A stretch of 64,000 nt of DNA from Collimonas antrihumi (GTDB lineage: Bacteria > Pseudomonadota > Gammaproteobacteria > Burkholderiales > Burkholderiaceae_D). The notes below the pieces were generated by a model. That model made no database searches. It saw only the letters and a list, made by a program, of their open reading frames with translations, and was not told the DNA's origin. The position numbers and the translations under genes are program-made. The DNA is taken from NCBI RefSeq assembly GCF_018304965.1, contig NZ_JAGQED010000010.1, forward strand, positions 1-64,000. Reading direction: 5' to 3'. Below are positions 54,080 through 62,682 of the stretch, piece by piece; position 1 is the first letter of the stretch, and every line of letters starts with the position of its first letter.

Positions 54080-54967
54080 ATGGCAAAAGTTGGCTTTATC
54101 GGACTCGGCATCATGGGCGCGCCAATGGCGGAAAACCTGCAGCGCGGCGGCCACAAACTGTATCTGCATGACCAGAAGAATCCACCTGCAGCGCTGATCG
54201 ACGGCGGTGCAACCGTCTGTACTTCCGGTGCTGAAGTGGCCAAGCGCGCTGACATCATCATCATCATGGTGCCGGACACCCCGCACGTTGAAGCAGTGCT
54301 GTTCGCTGAAAAGGGCGTTGCCGAAGGCCTGACGGCCGGCAAGATCGTGATCGACATGAGCTCGATCTCGCCGATCGCGACCAAAGGTTTCGCCAAGAAG
54401 ATCAACGCCCTGGGTTGCGAATACCTGGACGCGCCGGTCTCCGGTGGCGAAGTCGGCGCCAAGGCAGCATCGCTGACTATCATGGTTGGCGGTTCCGAAG
54501 GCGCATTCAACGATGCCAAGGCTTTGTTCGAACTGATGGGTAAGAACATTACCCTGGTGGGCGGCAATGGCGACGGTCAAACCACCAAAGTGGCGAACCA
54601 GATCATCGTTGCGCTGAACATCCAGGCGGTAGCTGAAGCGTTGCTGTTTGCCTCCAAGGCAGGCGCCGATCCAGCGCGTGTACGCCAGGCTTTGATGGGC
54701 GGCTTTGCGGCATCGCGGATTCTGGAAGTGCATGGTGAACGCATGGTAAAACGGACTTTCAATCCAGGCTTCCGCATCGAACTGCATCAGAAGGATTTGA
54801 ACCTGGCCTTGCAAGGTGCCAAGGCGTTGGGCGTATCGTTGCCGAACACCGCGGTAGCGCAAGAACTGATGAATTCCTGCGCGGCCAATGGCTTGAGCGG
54901 CCTCGATCACTCGGCGCTGTGCCGTGCGATTGAAATCATGTCGAACCACGAAATCGCGAAGGTGTAA
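54080..54967 (+). CDS. glxR: Tartronate-semialdehyde reductase
   Basis: A 295-residue beta-hydroxyacid dehydrogenase that reduces tartronate semialdehyde to glycerate with NAD(P)H. GFIGLGIMGAPMAENL is the nucleotide motif, DAPVSGGEVGAKAASL the substrate loop, and the catalytic lysine is in TTKVANQIIVALN. It lies 37 bp after hyi. LtnD at 30060 is a paralogue. Confidence 0.93.
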   Translation: MAKVGFIGLGIMGAPMAENLQRGGHKLYLHDQKNPPAALIDGGATVCTSGAEVAKRADIIIIMVPDTPHVEAVLFAEKGVAEGLTAGKIVIDMSSISPIATKGFAKKINALGCEYLDAPVSGGEVGAKAASLTIMVGGSEGAFNDAKALFELMGKNITLVGGNGDGQTTKVANQIIVALNIQAVAEALLFASKAGADPARVRQALMGGFAASRILEVHGERMVKRTFNPGFRIELHQKDLNLALQGAKALGVSLPNTAVAQELMNSCAANGLSGLDHSALCRAIEIMSNHEIAKV

Positions 54968-54985
54968 GAGGTGTAAGATGTCGCC

Positions 54986-55075
54986 ATAGGGTGGGCACCT
55001 TGTGCCCACGCGTGAATTCTCTGCGCCTGCATGCTTATTCGGCACCGCGTGGGCAAAACAACCTGCCCACCCTAC
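54986..55075. repeat. REP/BIME-like inverted repeat (copy 3)
   Basis: Begins ATAGGGTGGGCAC and ends CCTGCCCACCCTAC, with internal arms GTGCCCACGCGTG and CCGCGTGGGCA. It lies between glxR and ttuD. The first head base differs (CATAG in place of CGTAG). The core is unrelated to copies 1 and 2. Confidence 0.8.
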
Positions 55076-55173
55076 GACTGCAGCTGCGACATCAAAATAA
55101 GTAAAAATTTTTAGAGACACTCCGCTTCATATATCAAGCGCAAATATCAAGCGCATTTTTCAAGGTATACGGC

Positions 55174-56460
55174 ATGACTACCGCCAACAGCATAAAACCC
55201 CGCCAGCTTCTCCTCGACATGTACCAGGCCGCGGTCGACGCCGTCAGCGCCGCCAAATGCCTGCCAGAATATCTAGCCAAGATCCCGGCGCCGTCAGGCA
55301 AGGGACGCACCCTGGTGATCGGCGCCGGTAAAGGCGCCGCGGCGATGGCCAAGGCGGTAGAGGATCATTGGCAAGGCGAAATCTCAGGTTTGGTAGTGAC
55401 GCGTTACGCTCACGGCGCCGACTGTAAACGGATCGAAGTCGTGGAGGCTTCCCATCCGGTGCCGGACGAAGCCGGGCGCAAGGCGGCGGCACGCATGTTG
55501 GAACTGGTTCAAGGCGTGACCGCAGACGATCTGGTGCTGTGCCTGATTTCCGGCGGCGGATCGGCCTTGCTGGCATTGCCGGCTGAAGGTATTACCCTCG
55601 AACAGAAACAAGCCATCAACAAAGCCTTGCTGAAAAGCGGCGCCAATATTTTTGAAATGAACTGCGTGCGCAAGCATCTGTCCGCCATCAAGGGCGGCCG
55701 GCTGGCGCTGGCCTGCGCCCCGGCGCGGGTCGTAACGCTGATGATTTCCGATATCCCGGGCGACGACCCCGGCATCATCGCCAGCGGCCCAACCTTGCCT
55801 GATGCAACTACATGTGCCGAAGCCCTTGCAGTGCTACGCAAATACAATATCGACACACCTGAGGCAATTCGCAAGCATCTCGAATCCGGCGCAGGCGAAA
55901 CTCCCAAGCCTGGCGATCCGCGCCTGGAACGTAACCAGCACTATGTGATCGCCACCGCGCAAGACGCTTTGGAAGCCGCTGCCGCCACCGCTGTCGCTGC
56001 CGGCTTGACACCGTATATCCTGTCCGACGAAATGGAAGGCGAAGCACGCGATATCGGCCTGGCGCATGCGGCGCTGGCGCGGCAGATCGCACGCCGCGGA
56101 CAGCCATTCAGCAAACCATGCGTCGTCATTTCCGGCGGTGAAACCACGGTCACCGTGCGCGGCAAAGGGCGCGGCGGCCGCAATGCAGAATTCCTGCTGA
56201 GCCTGGCGAACGCCCTGGACGGCTTCCCCGATATCCACGCGATTGCCTGCGATACCGACGGCATCGATGGTTCCGAAGATAACGCCGGCGCCATCTACCA
56301 GCCGGATTCGATGCGCAAGGCAGCCGAACTGGGATTGCGTCCGCGCGCCATGCTCGACAACAACGACGGTTACGGTTTCTTCAGCGCGCTGGGCGATCTC
56401 GTCGTCAGCGGGCCGACGCGTACCAACGTCAACGATTTCCGCGCCATCGTGATTCTCTAG
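55174..56460 (+). CDS. ttuD: Glycerate 2-kinase / TtuD-type hydroxypyruvate reductase (MOFRL)
   Basis: A 428-residue protein of the GckA/TtuD (MOFRL) family. Historic annotation calls it hydroxypyruvate reductase, but characterised members phosphorylate D-glycerate to 2-phosphoglycerate. VIGAGKGAAAMAKAVE, ISGGGSALLALP, SDIPGDDP and the C-terminal GRGGRNAEFLL and DTDGIDG motifs are present. In this context (after glxR, before pyk) glycerate kinase fits best. No clear ribosome binding site. Confidence 0.9.
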   Translation: MTTANSIKPRQLLLDMYQAAVDAVSAAKCLPEYLAKIPAPSGKGRTLVIGAGKGAAAMAKAVEDHWQGEISGLVVTRYAHGADCKRIEVVEASHPVPDEAGRKAAARMLELVQGVTADDLVLCLISGGGSALLALPAEGITLEQKQAINKALLKSGANIFEMNCVRKHLSAIKGGRLALACAPARVVTLMISDIPGDDPGIIASGPTLPDATTCAEALAVLRKYNIDTPEAIRKHLESGAGETPKPGDPRLERNQHYVIATAQDALEAAAATAVAAGLTPYILSDEMEGEARDIGLAHAALARQIARRGQPFSKPCVVISGGETTVTVRGKGRGGRNAEFLLSLANALDGFPDIHAIACDTDGIDGSEDNAGAIYQPDSMRKAAELGLRPRAMLDNNDGYGFFSALGDLVVSGPTRTNVNDFRAIVIL

Positions 56461-56508
56461 GAAACTTGTTTTGCCGGTTTCTTAATGAATTGAAAAAAAA
56501 AGAACGTT

Positions 56509-56589
56509 GTCATCCTCGCGCACGCGGGCACCAAGGTGGGGAATCCAATTTACGTACGAAAAATGGATTCCAGCGTGCGCGGGAATGAC
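56509..56589. repeat. Second dispersed-type inverted repeat
   Basis: GTCATCCTCGCGCACGCGGG at the left and CGTGCGCGGGAATGAC at the right, with inner arms GGAATCCAATTT and AAAATGGATTCC around ACGTACGA. It resembles the GTCATTCCCGCG...GGAATCC repeats found in many proteobacteria. It fills the ttuD-pyk gap. Confidence 0.7.
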
Positions 56590-56646
56590 GTCCGAGTAGT
56601 TACTCTATGTCTGACCCACTGCCTGATTTTTTAAAGAGAACTAAAT

Positions 56647-58068
56647 ATGCGCCGCCAACGTAAAGCAAAAATCGTCGCCACGCTCGGTCCCGCCAGCGCG
56701 GATCAGAAAACCATCCAGGCGTTGTTTGAAGCCGGTGCCGACGTTTTCCGTTTCAACTTCAGCCACGGCAGCCACGCCGATCATCAGGAACGTTACGACA
56801 TCGTGCGTGCAGTCGAGAAAACCGTCGGCCGCCCGATCGCCATCCTGGCCGACCTGCAAGGACCGAAGCTGCGCATCGGCACCTTCGCCGACGGCAAGAT
56901 AGCGCTGCAAGCAGGCCAGGAATTCACGCTGGACCGCGACAACACGCCTGGCAATAATCAACGTGTCTACCTGCCGCATCCGGAATTATTCGAGGTGATC
57001 GCCGGTGGCCAGTCATTGCTGCTGGATGATGGCAAGGTAAGGCTGGAAGTGCTGGCCTGCGACGGTCAGTCTATCCATACCCGCGTGGCCAACAGCGGTT
57101 CGCTGTCGGACCGCAAGGGCGTAAACGTGCCGGATGCGGTGTTGCCGATTCCGGCCCTGACTGAAAAAGACAAGCGCGATTTGAAATTCGCGCTGGAACT
57201 GGGCGTCGACTGGATTGCGCTGTCCTTCGTGCAACGGCCGGAAGATGTATTGGAGGCGCGCGCCTTGATCGGCGATCGCGCCAGCATCTTGTCGAAGCTG
57301 GAAAAGCCGGCAGCGCTGGAACAGTTGGATGCGATCGTCCAGGTGTCCGACGCCATCATGGTGGCACGCGGCGATCTCGGCGTGGAATTGCCGCCGGAAC
57401 GGGTGCCTGGCGTGCAAAAGCGCATCATGCGCGTCTGCCGTCAACACGGCAAGCCGATCGTGATCGCAACCCAGATGCTGGAATCGATGATCACCTCGCC
57501 GGTGCCGACCCGCGCTGAAACTTCCGACGTCGCCAGCGCCATCTACGACGGCGCCGATGCCGTGATGCTGTCAGCCGAATCGGCCAGCGGTGCTTATCCG
57601 TTGCCTGCAGTGGCGATGATGGATCGCATCATCACCGAAGTCGAACGCGATCCTTTGTACCAGAATATGCTGGACGCGCAGCACGAATCGCCGTTGCCGA
57701 ACCGTAGTGACGCTATCTGTTCGGCCCTGCGCGATGTTACCCGCATCATCGGCGCCAAGGCGACGGTGACCTACACCAGTTCCGGCCACACCAGCTTGCG
57801 CGCAGCGCGTGAACGGCCGATGGCGCCGATTCTCAGCATTACGCCGAAGTTGTCCACAGCGCGCCGGCTGGCGCTGGTATGGGGCGTGCATTCGACCATC
57901 AGCGATCAGATACATAACGAAAGCGAGATGGTAACCGCCGCTTGCCAGACCGCCGTCAAGGAAGGTTTTGCCAAGGCTGGCGATCAGATCGCCATCACCG
58001 CCGGCATGCCGTTCGGGCAGTCGGGTAGCACCAATTTGCTGCGCCTGGCGGAAGTCTGGCCGCAGTAA
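56647..58068 (+). CDS. pyk: Pyruvate kinase
   Basis: A 473-residue pyruvate kinase turning phosphoenolpyruvate and ADP into pyruvate and ATP. RKAKIVATLGPAS at the N-terminus, FNFSHGSHADH, and the signature around SKLEKPAALEQLDAI with MVARGDLGVELP are present, as is ATQMLESMI. In tartrate/glycerate clusters this position is held by the ttuE-type isozyme, which may be meant for glycerate-derived flux. Confidence 0.95.
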   Translation: MRRQRKAKIVATLGPASADQKTIQALFEAGADVFRFNFSHGSHADHQERYDIVRAVEKTVGRPIAILADLQGPKLRIGTFADGKIALQAGQEFTLDRDNTPGNNQRVYLPHPELFEVIAGGQSLLLDDGKVRLEVLACDGQSIHTRVANSGSLSDRKGVNVPDAVLPIPALTEKDKRDLKFALELGVDWIALSFVQRPEDVLEARALIGDRASILSKLEKPAALEQLDAIVQVSDAIMVARGDLGVELPPERVPGVQKRIMRVCRQHGKPIVIATQMLESMITSPVPTRAETSDVASAIYDGADAVMLSAESASGAYPLPAVAMMDRIITEVERDPLYQNMLDAQHESPLPNRSDAICSALRDVTRIIGAKATVTYTSSGHTSLRAARERPMAPILSITPKLSTARRLALVWGVHSTISDQIHNESEMVTAACQTAVKEGFAKAGDQIAITAGMPFGQSGSTNLLRLAEVWPQ

Positions 58069-58090
58069 AACTAAACGCCTGTGAATTTGA

Positions 58091-58122
58091 CGGCCACGCT
58101 TGATGCGTGGCCGCTTTCTTTT
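58091..58122 (+). terminator. Intrinsic terminator after pyk
   Basis: CGGCCACGC (58091-58099), TTGAT, GCGTGGCCG (58105-58113), followed by CTTTCTTTT. Confidence 0.85.
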
Positions 58123-58161
58123 GCGATGGCGTTTTCGAGACGATCCGTATTTTTTTGAGCA

Positions 58162-58827
58162 CTATTTCCGGCGCGGAGTCTGCAACAATTCTTTGGTGAA
58201 GCTCAGTTGTTTCTTTCTGGCTTTATCGTCACTCAGATCCCACAGCAACGACTGCGCCAGCTGAAAGCTATATAGCGTAAAAGCACGGTTGCCAGCCTCC
58301 GATTTGCCAAATCCCATTTCTTGAAACCCCTGGCTGTAATAGGTCAGCCGTTGCTGATCCACTTCACGTACAGCCTGCCGCGCCATATCGTCGCGCCGCG
58401 ACCATGCCCTGATGGCAAATTCGATCATCGCCGCGCGTCGCGCGCTGAGGCCGTGAAAAGGCAGCGCCAGAACTTCGTCAAGAACTTTATCCGCAGAAAA
58501 TGTGCGTCCTTCGAAGGTGCGGATAACCTGCGTCGTGGTCCTCTCATGCCATCTTTTCAGCAGCTTGGAGAGCAGGTCATTCCGATCCTTGAAGTGATAG
58601 TAGAAACTGCCCACGGTAATGCCCAGTTCTCTTGCCAGTGATTCAACGCGCACGGCATCGATGCTTTTACTTATCAATAATTCGGTTGCGGCATCGATCC
58701 AGTCGTCCGGGGACAGGATCTTTTTTGCTTTCACGCGGCGCGGCGAATCAGGATTTGCGGGGTTTACCGGGTTTACCGGGTTTGCGGGATTTGCGGATGG
58801 TGCGGGTTTTGTTTCGTCGGACGACAC
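58162..58827 (-). CDS. TetR-family regulator
   Basis: A 221-residue TetR regulator. After a low-complexity head (Asn-Pro repeats from 9-bp units at about 58757-58800) comes the helix-turn-helix LARELGITVGSFYYHFKDRNDLL. The C-terminal ligand domain is unrecognised. GTG 58827 is chosen because AAGGAAGG lies 7 bases ahead; an ATG at 58869 has no binding site. It is divergent from the lipase operon. Two matching palindromes in the gap are its likely operators. Confidence 0.83.
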   Translation of the reverse strand: MSSDETKPAPSANPANPVNPVNPANPDSPRRVKAKKILSPDDWIDAATELLISKSIDAVRVESLARELGITVGSFYYHFKDRNDLLSKLLKRWHERTTTQVIRTFEGRTFSADKVLDEVLALPFHGLSARRAAMIEFAIRAWSRRDDMARQAVREVDQQRLTYYSQGFQEMGFGKSEAGNRAFTLYSFQLAQSLLWDLSDDKARKKQLSFTKELLQTPRRK

Positions 58828-59044
58828 GCCAGTTTCCTTCCTTAACGATGGTGTTTCATTATAGTTCATGCCATGTTCGAAGAATTGCCGGCAGAACTGC
58901 AATAACCGGTCGTCCCGGAGGCCATTTTCCACACAGTTTCAATCGCACCCCCCCAACTATTCCTGACAGGCGGATGTCACCAGCCGGCACGGTTATTTGT
59001 TGTAAAAAATGCCAATCTCAAAAAAACCACAAGCCGGCAAAAAA

Positions 59045-59078
59045 ATAGGGATCCCTATGTTTAGATAGGCTTGCCTAT
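59045..59078. promoter_or_regulatory. Doubled palindrome ATAGG-N4-CCTAT
   Basis: ATAGG-GATC-CCTAT (59045-59058) and ATAGG-CTTG-CCTAT (59065-59078), exactly 20 bp apart, in the 470-bp gap between tetR and lipA. Two sites two helical turns apart suit a pair of TetR dimers. The remainder of the gap holds no gene that I can see. Confidence 0.65.
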
Positions 59079-59268
59079 GTTAATGTTCATCGGATTTGCA
59101 ATGGTTGGCGATGCGTAATTGCCATTGATCGTCACTAATCGCCATTGTTTTTTGTAAGAGATGGGACGCCGTCGCAGAGCGGTGCTTCGTTGAAGTGGCA
59201 GGAACCGAGGATGCTGACAATTGAAAGGAGGAATTCATCAGGTAATCCAAAACGTGGTTTCACCGTAA

Positions 59269-60231
<963 letters not shown>

Positions 60232-60233
60232 AT

Positions 60234-61148
60234 ATGGGAATCCGACATCCATTTATCTGGGTCGGGGCGGCGGCTTTGGCCGCCGCCATTTTGGTTCCGG
60301 TGCTGATGACGCATGAGGAACCGCCAGTCCCGAAAATTGCTGCGCAACCGGATCTTTTCCCATTCGTACGTTCATTGCAGGGAACCCATCCCGACGGCGA
60401 CCTTCAAGTCACTACCGGCGATGTATTGGTCGCTGACGCCCAGTTGGTCAGCCTGTTTGATTACTATCTGAGCGCGGTGGGTGAAAAGCCGCTGGATGCC
60501 ATCCGCAAGGAGATCGAACAAGAACTCGATCGACGTCTGAAGCCGGTTGCTGCTACTGAAGCCAAGCGTCTGTTGGGAAATTATATCGATTATAAAACCG
60601 CCCTGGTCGGGTTGGACAAAGATCCGCAACTGGCCGGCAACGGCTTGGCGGCGATCCGTGGCCGCATGCAGAAAATGCAGGAGGTGCGCGCCCGGTTTTT
60701 CAGTCCGGCCGAAAGCAAGGGAATGTTCGGCTTTGTCGATACCGAAGACGCGGATACACTGGCGAGAATGGAAATCGCCCAGGAAAAATCGCTGAGCGCG
60801 CCGCAAAAGCAGGAAAAGCTAGCCGCACTGGACGCGGCCATGCCGGCCGCATTGCGAGAATCACGGGAAGCGCCCCTGAAAATCGTCAAGCTGGAGGATA
60901 CTGCAGCTAAGATGCGAAAGCAGGGGGCAAGCGAAGACGACGTCTATCGTATGCGCGCGGCTGCCTTGTCACCGGAAGCCGCAGCGCGGATGGCGGCAGT
61001 GGATCAGGATGAAGCGGCCTGGAAAAGCCGGATTGGCGCGTATCTCGCCGAGCGCGGTAAGCTCGGCGATGCGGGCGCCATTGCAGAATTGAGAAACAGG
61101 ATGTTTGACACCAACGAGCAAAAGCGGTTGCCTGGCTACGAAAAGTAA
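60234..61148 (+). CDS. lifO: Lipase-specific foldase (chaperone)
   Basis: A 304-residue membrane-anchored periplasmic foldase that folds LipA. The N-terminal helix (FIWVGAAALAAAILVPVLM) anchors it, and a Pro-rich linker follows. The family signature is RSLQGTHPDG followed by LFDYYLSAVGEK (RxxFDY-type). The rest is helical and wraps the lipase. It starts 2 bp after the lipA stop, so the two are coupled. Confidence 0.93.
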   Translation: MGIRHPFIWVGAAALAAAILVPVLMTHEEPPVPKIAAQPDLFPFVRSLQGTHPDGDLQVTTGDVLVADAQLVSLFDYYLSAVGEKPLDAIRKEIEQELDRRLKPVAATEAKRLLGNYIDYKTALVGLDKDPQLAGNGLAAIRGRMQKMQEVRARFFSPAESKGMFGFVDTEDADTLARMEIAQEKSLSAPQKQEKLAALDAAMPAALRESREAPLKIVKLEDTAAKMRKQGASEDDVYRMRAAALSPEAAARMAAVDQDEAAWKSRIGAYLAERGKLGDAGAIAELRNRMFDTNEQKRLPGYEK

Positions 61149-61227
61149 GGAAAGCAGCAGTCATGTCCGATTTGTTAATGAAATTGGCCAGCAGCCCGAT
61201 CGGCGCCTGCCAAACTGTCATGGATAA

Positions 61228-61266
61228 AAAAATGGCCGCTTGCTTGCGGCGAGCGGCCATTCTTTG
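61228..61266. terminator. Bidirectional terminator
   Basis: AATGGCCGCT (61231-61240) pairs with AGCGGCCATT (61252-61261). An A tract (61227-61232) and TCTTTG flank it. It lies between lifO and the convergent deaminase gene and can serve both. Confidence 0.75.
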
Positions 61267-61284
61267 TATTGCCGGACCTGCGTA

Positions 61285-62646
61285 TCAGCGCGCAGCTTCA
61301 GCCAGTGACAACGCCAGTTTATTGTGGCGCTCCAGCACGTTGCCGAGATCGACCGTGGTGAACTGACCATTGCGTACCACTACGCGGCCGTTGATGATGC
61401 TGTAGGCAACATCCGACGGCGTGCAGAATACCAACGCCGCTACCGGATCGTGCCAGCCGCCGGCGAACTTGACCTGGTTCATGTCGAACAAGACCAGATC
61501 GGCCGACATGCCCGGTGCCAGCGCGCCGATATCGTCGCGATTGAGCACCTTGGCGCCACCCAGCGTCGCCAGCTCCAGCGCCTGCCTCGCGGTCATGGCG
61601 TCGGGGCCGAACCCGACCCGCTGCAACAGCATCGCTTGCCGTACTTCGCCCAGCATGTGAGCGCCGTCGTTGGAGGCCGAACCGTCGACACCGATACCGA
61701 CCGGAACGCCGGCATCGACCATCTTGCGGATCGGTGCGATGCCGGAGGCTAGCCGCATGTTGGAACAAGGGCAGTGGGCGATGCCGGTGCCGGTGCGGGC
61801 GAACATGTAGATGCCTTCGTCGTCGAGCTGGACGCAGTGGGCATGCCAGACATCGTAGCCGACCCAGCCGCAATCTTCCGCGTATTGCGCCGGCGTCATG
61901 TTGAATTTCTCACGGCTGTAGGCGATGTCGTTGGCGTTTTCCGCCAGATGCGTATGCAGAGAAACGCCATGATGACGCGCCAGATTGGCGGATTCGCGCA
62001 TCAAGTCGCGCGAAACCGAAAACGGCGAGCAGGGCGCCACCACAATGCGTTGCATCGCGTGGCGGCTGCTGTCGTGGTAAGTTTCAATCAGGCGTTGCGT
62101 ATCTTGCAGGATGGCTTTTTCATCTTCCACCACGCGATCCGGCGGTAAGCCGCCTTTCGACTGGCCGACGCTCATCGAGCCGCGCGCAGCGTGGAAGCGC
62201 ATGCCGATCTGCTGCGCCGCTTCGATACTATCGTCCAGCTTGCAGCCGTTCGGATAGATGTACAGGTGATCGCTGCTGGTGGTGCAACCGGACATGATCA
62301 GTTCGGCCATCGCCGTCAAGGTCGAGACCTGGATCATCTCTGGCGTCAGGTTGGCCCAGATCGGGTACAGGTTGGTCAGCCAGTTGAACAGCTCGCCGTT
62401 TTGCGCAGCCGGAATCACACGTGTCAGGCTTTGGTACATATGGTGATGGGTGTTCACCAGGCCCGGGATGACGACATGATTACTGGCGTCGATGACTTCG
62501 TCGGCGGTTTGCGGCAGGTCGGCGCTGTTGCCGACCTGTTCAATCACGTTGTCGCGGATGAACACCGCACCGCCGGCAATTTCACGGCGCGCGTGGTCCA
62601 TGGTGACTACAACGCGCGCATTTTTTATCAATAAGGTTTTAGACAT
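61285..62646 (-). CDS. 8-Oxoguanine deaminase-type amidohydrolase
   Basis: A 453-residue amidohydrolase of the AtzB/TrzN/8-oxoguanine deaminase branch. Metal ligands: the HHH in NTHHHMYQSL (67-69), HTHLAE, and the Asp in GVDGSASND. HAHCVQLDDE and CPCSNMRLASG are typical. Members deaminate 8-oxoguanine to uric acid; others act on hydroxyatrazine. The AllC-type gene 36 bp upstream on the same strand favours a purine role. SMSVGQSKGGLPPD is conserved in the 8-oxoguanine subgroup as I recall it. Confidence 0.82.
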   Translation of the reverse strand: MSKTLLIKNARVVVTMDHARREIAGGAVFIRDNVIEQVGNSADLPQTADEVIDASNHVVIPGLVNTHHHMYQSLTRVIPAAQNGELFNWLTNLYPIWANLTPEMIQVSTLTAMAELIMSGCTTSSDHLYIYPNGCKLDDSIEAAQQIGMRFHAARGSMSVGQSKGGLPPDRVVEDEKAILQDTQRLIETYHDSSRHAMQRIVVAPCSPFSVSRDLMRESANLARHHGVSLHTHLAENANDIAYSREKFNMTPAQYAEDCGWVGYDVWHAHCVQLDDEGIYMFARTGTGIAHCPCSNMRLASGIAPIRKMVDAGVPVGIGVDGSASNDGAHMLGEVRQAMLLQRVGFGPDAMTARQALELATLGGAKVLNRDDIGALAPGMSADLVLFDMNQVKFAGGWHDPVAALVFCTPSDVAYSIINGRVVVRNGQFTTVDLGNVLERHNKLALSLAEAAR

Positions 62647-62682
62647 TACGTTAAATCCAAAGACGCTGGTTCAAGCCCTGGC

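Noticed and set aside
53936-55120. Open frame of 394 codons opposite glxR
   Set aside because: Runs through a REP repeat and the hyi end; no domain. Shadow.
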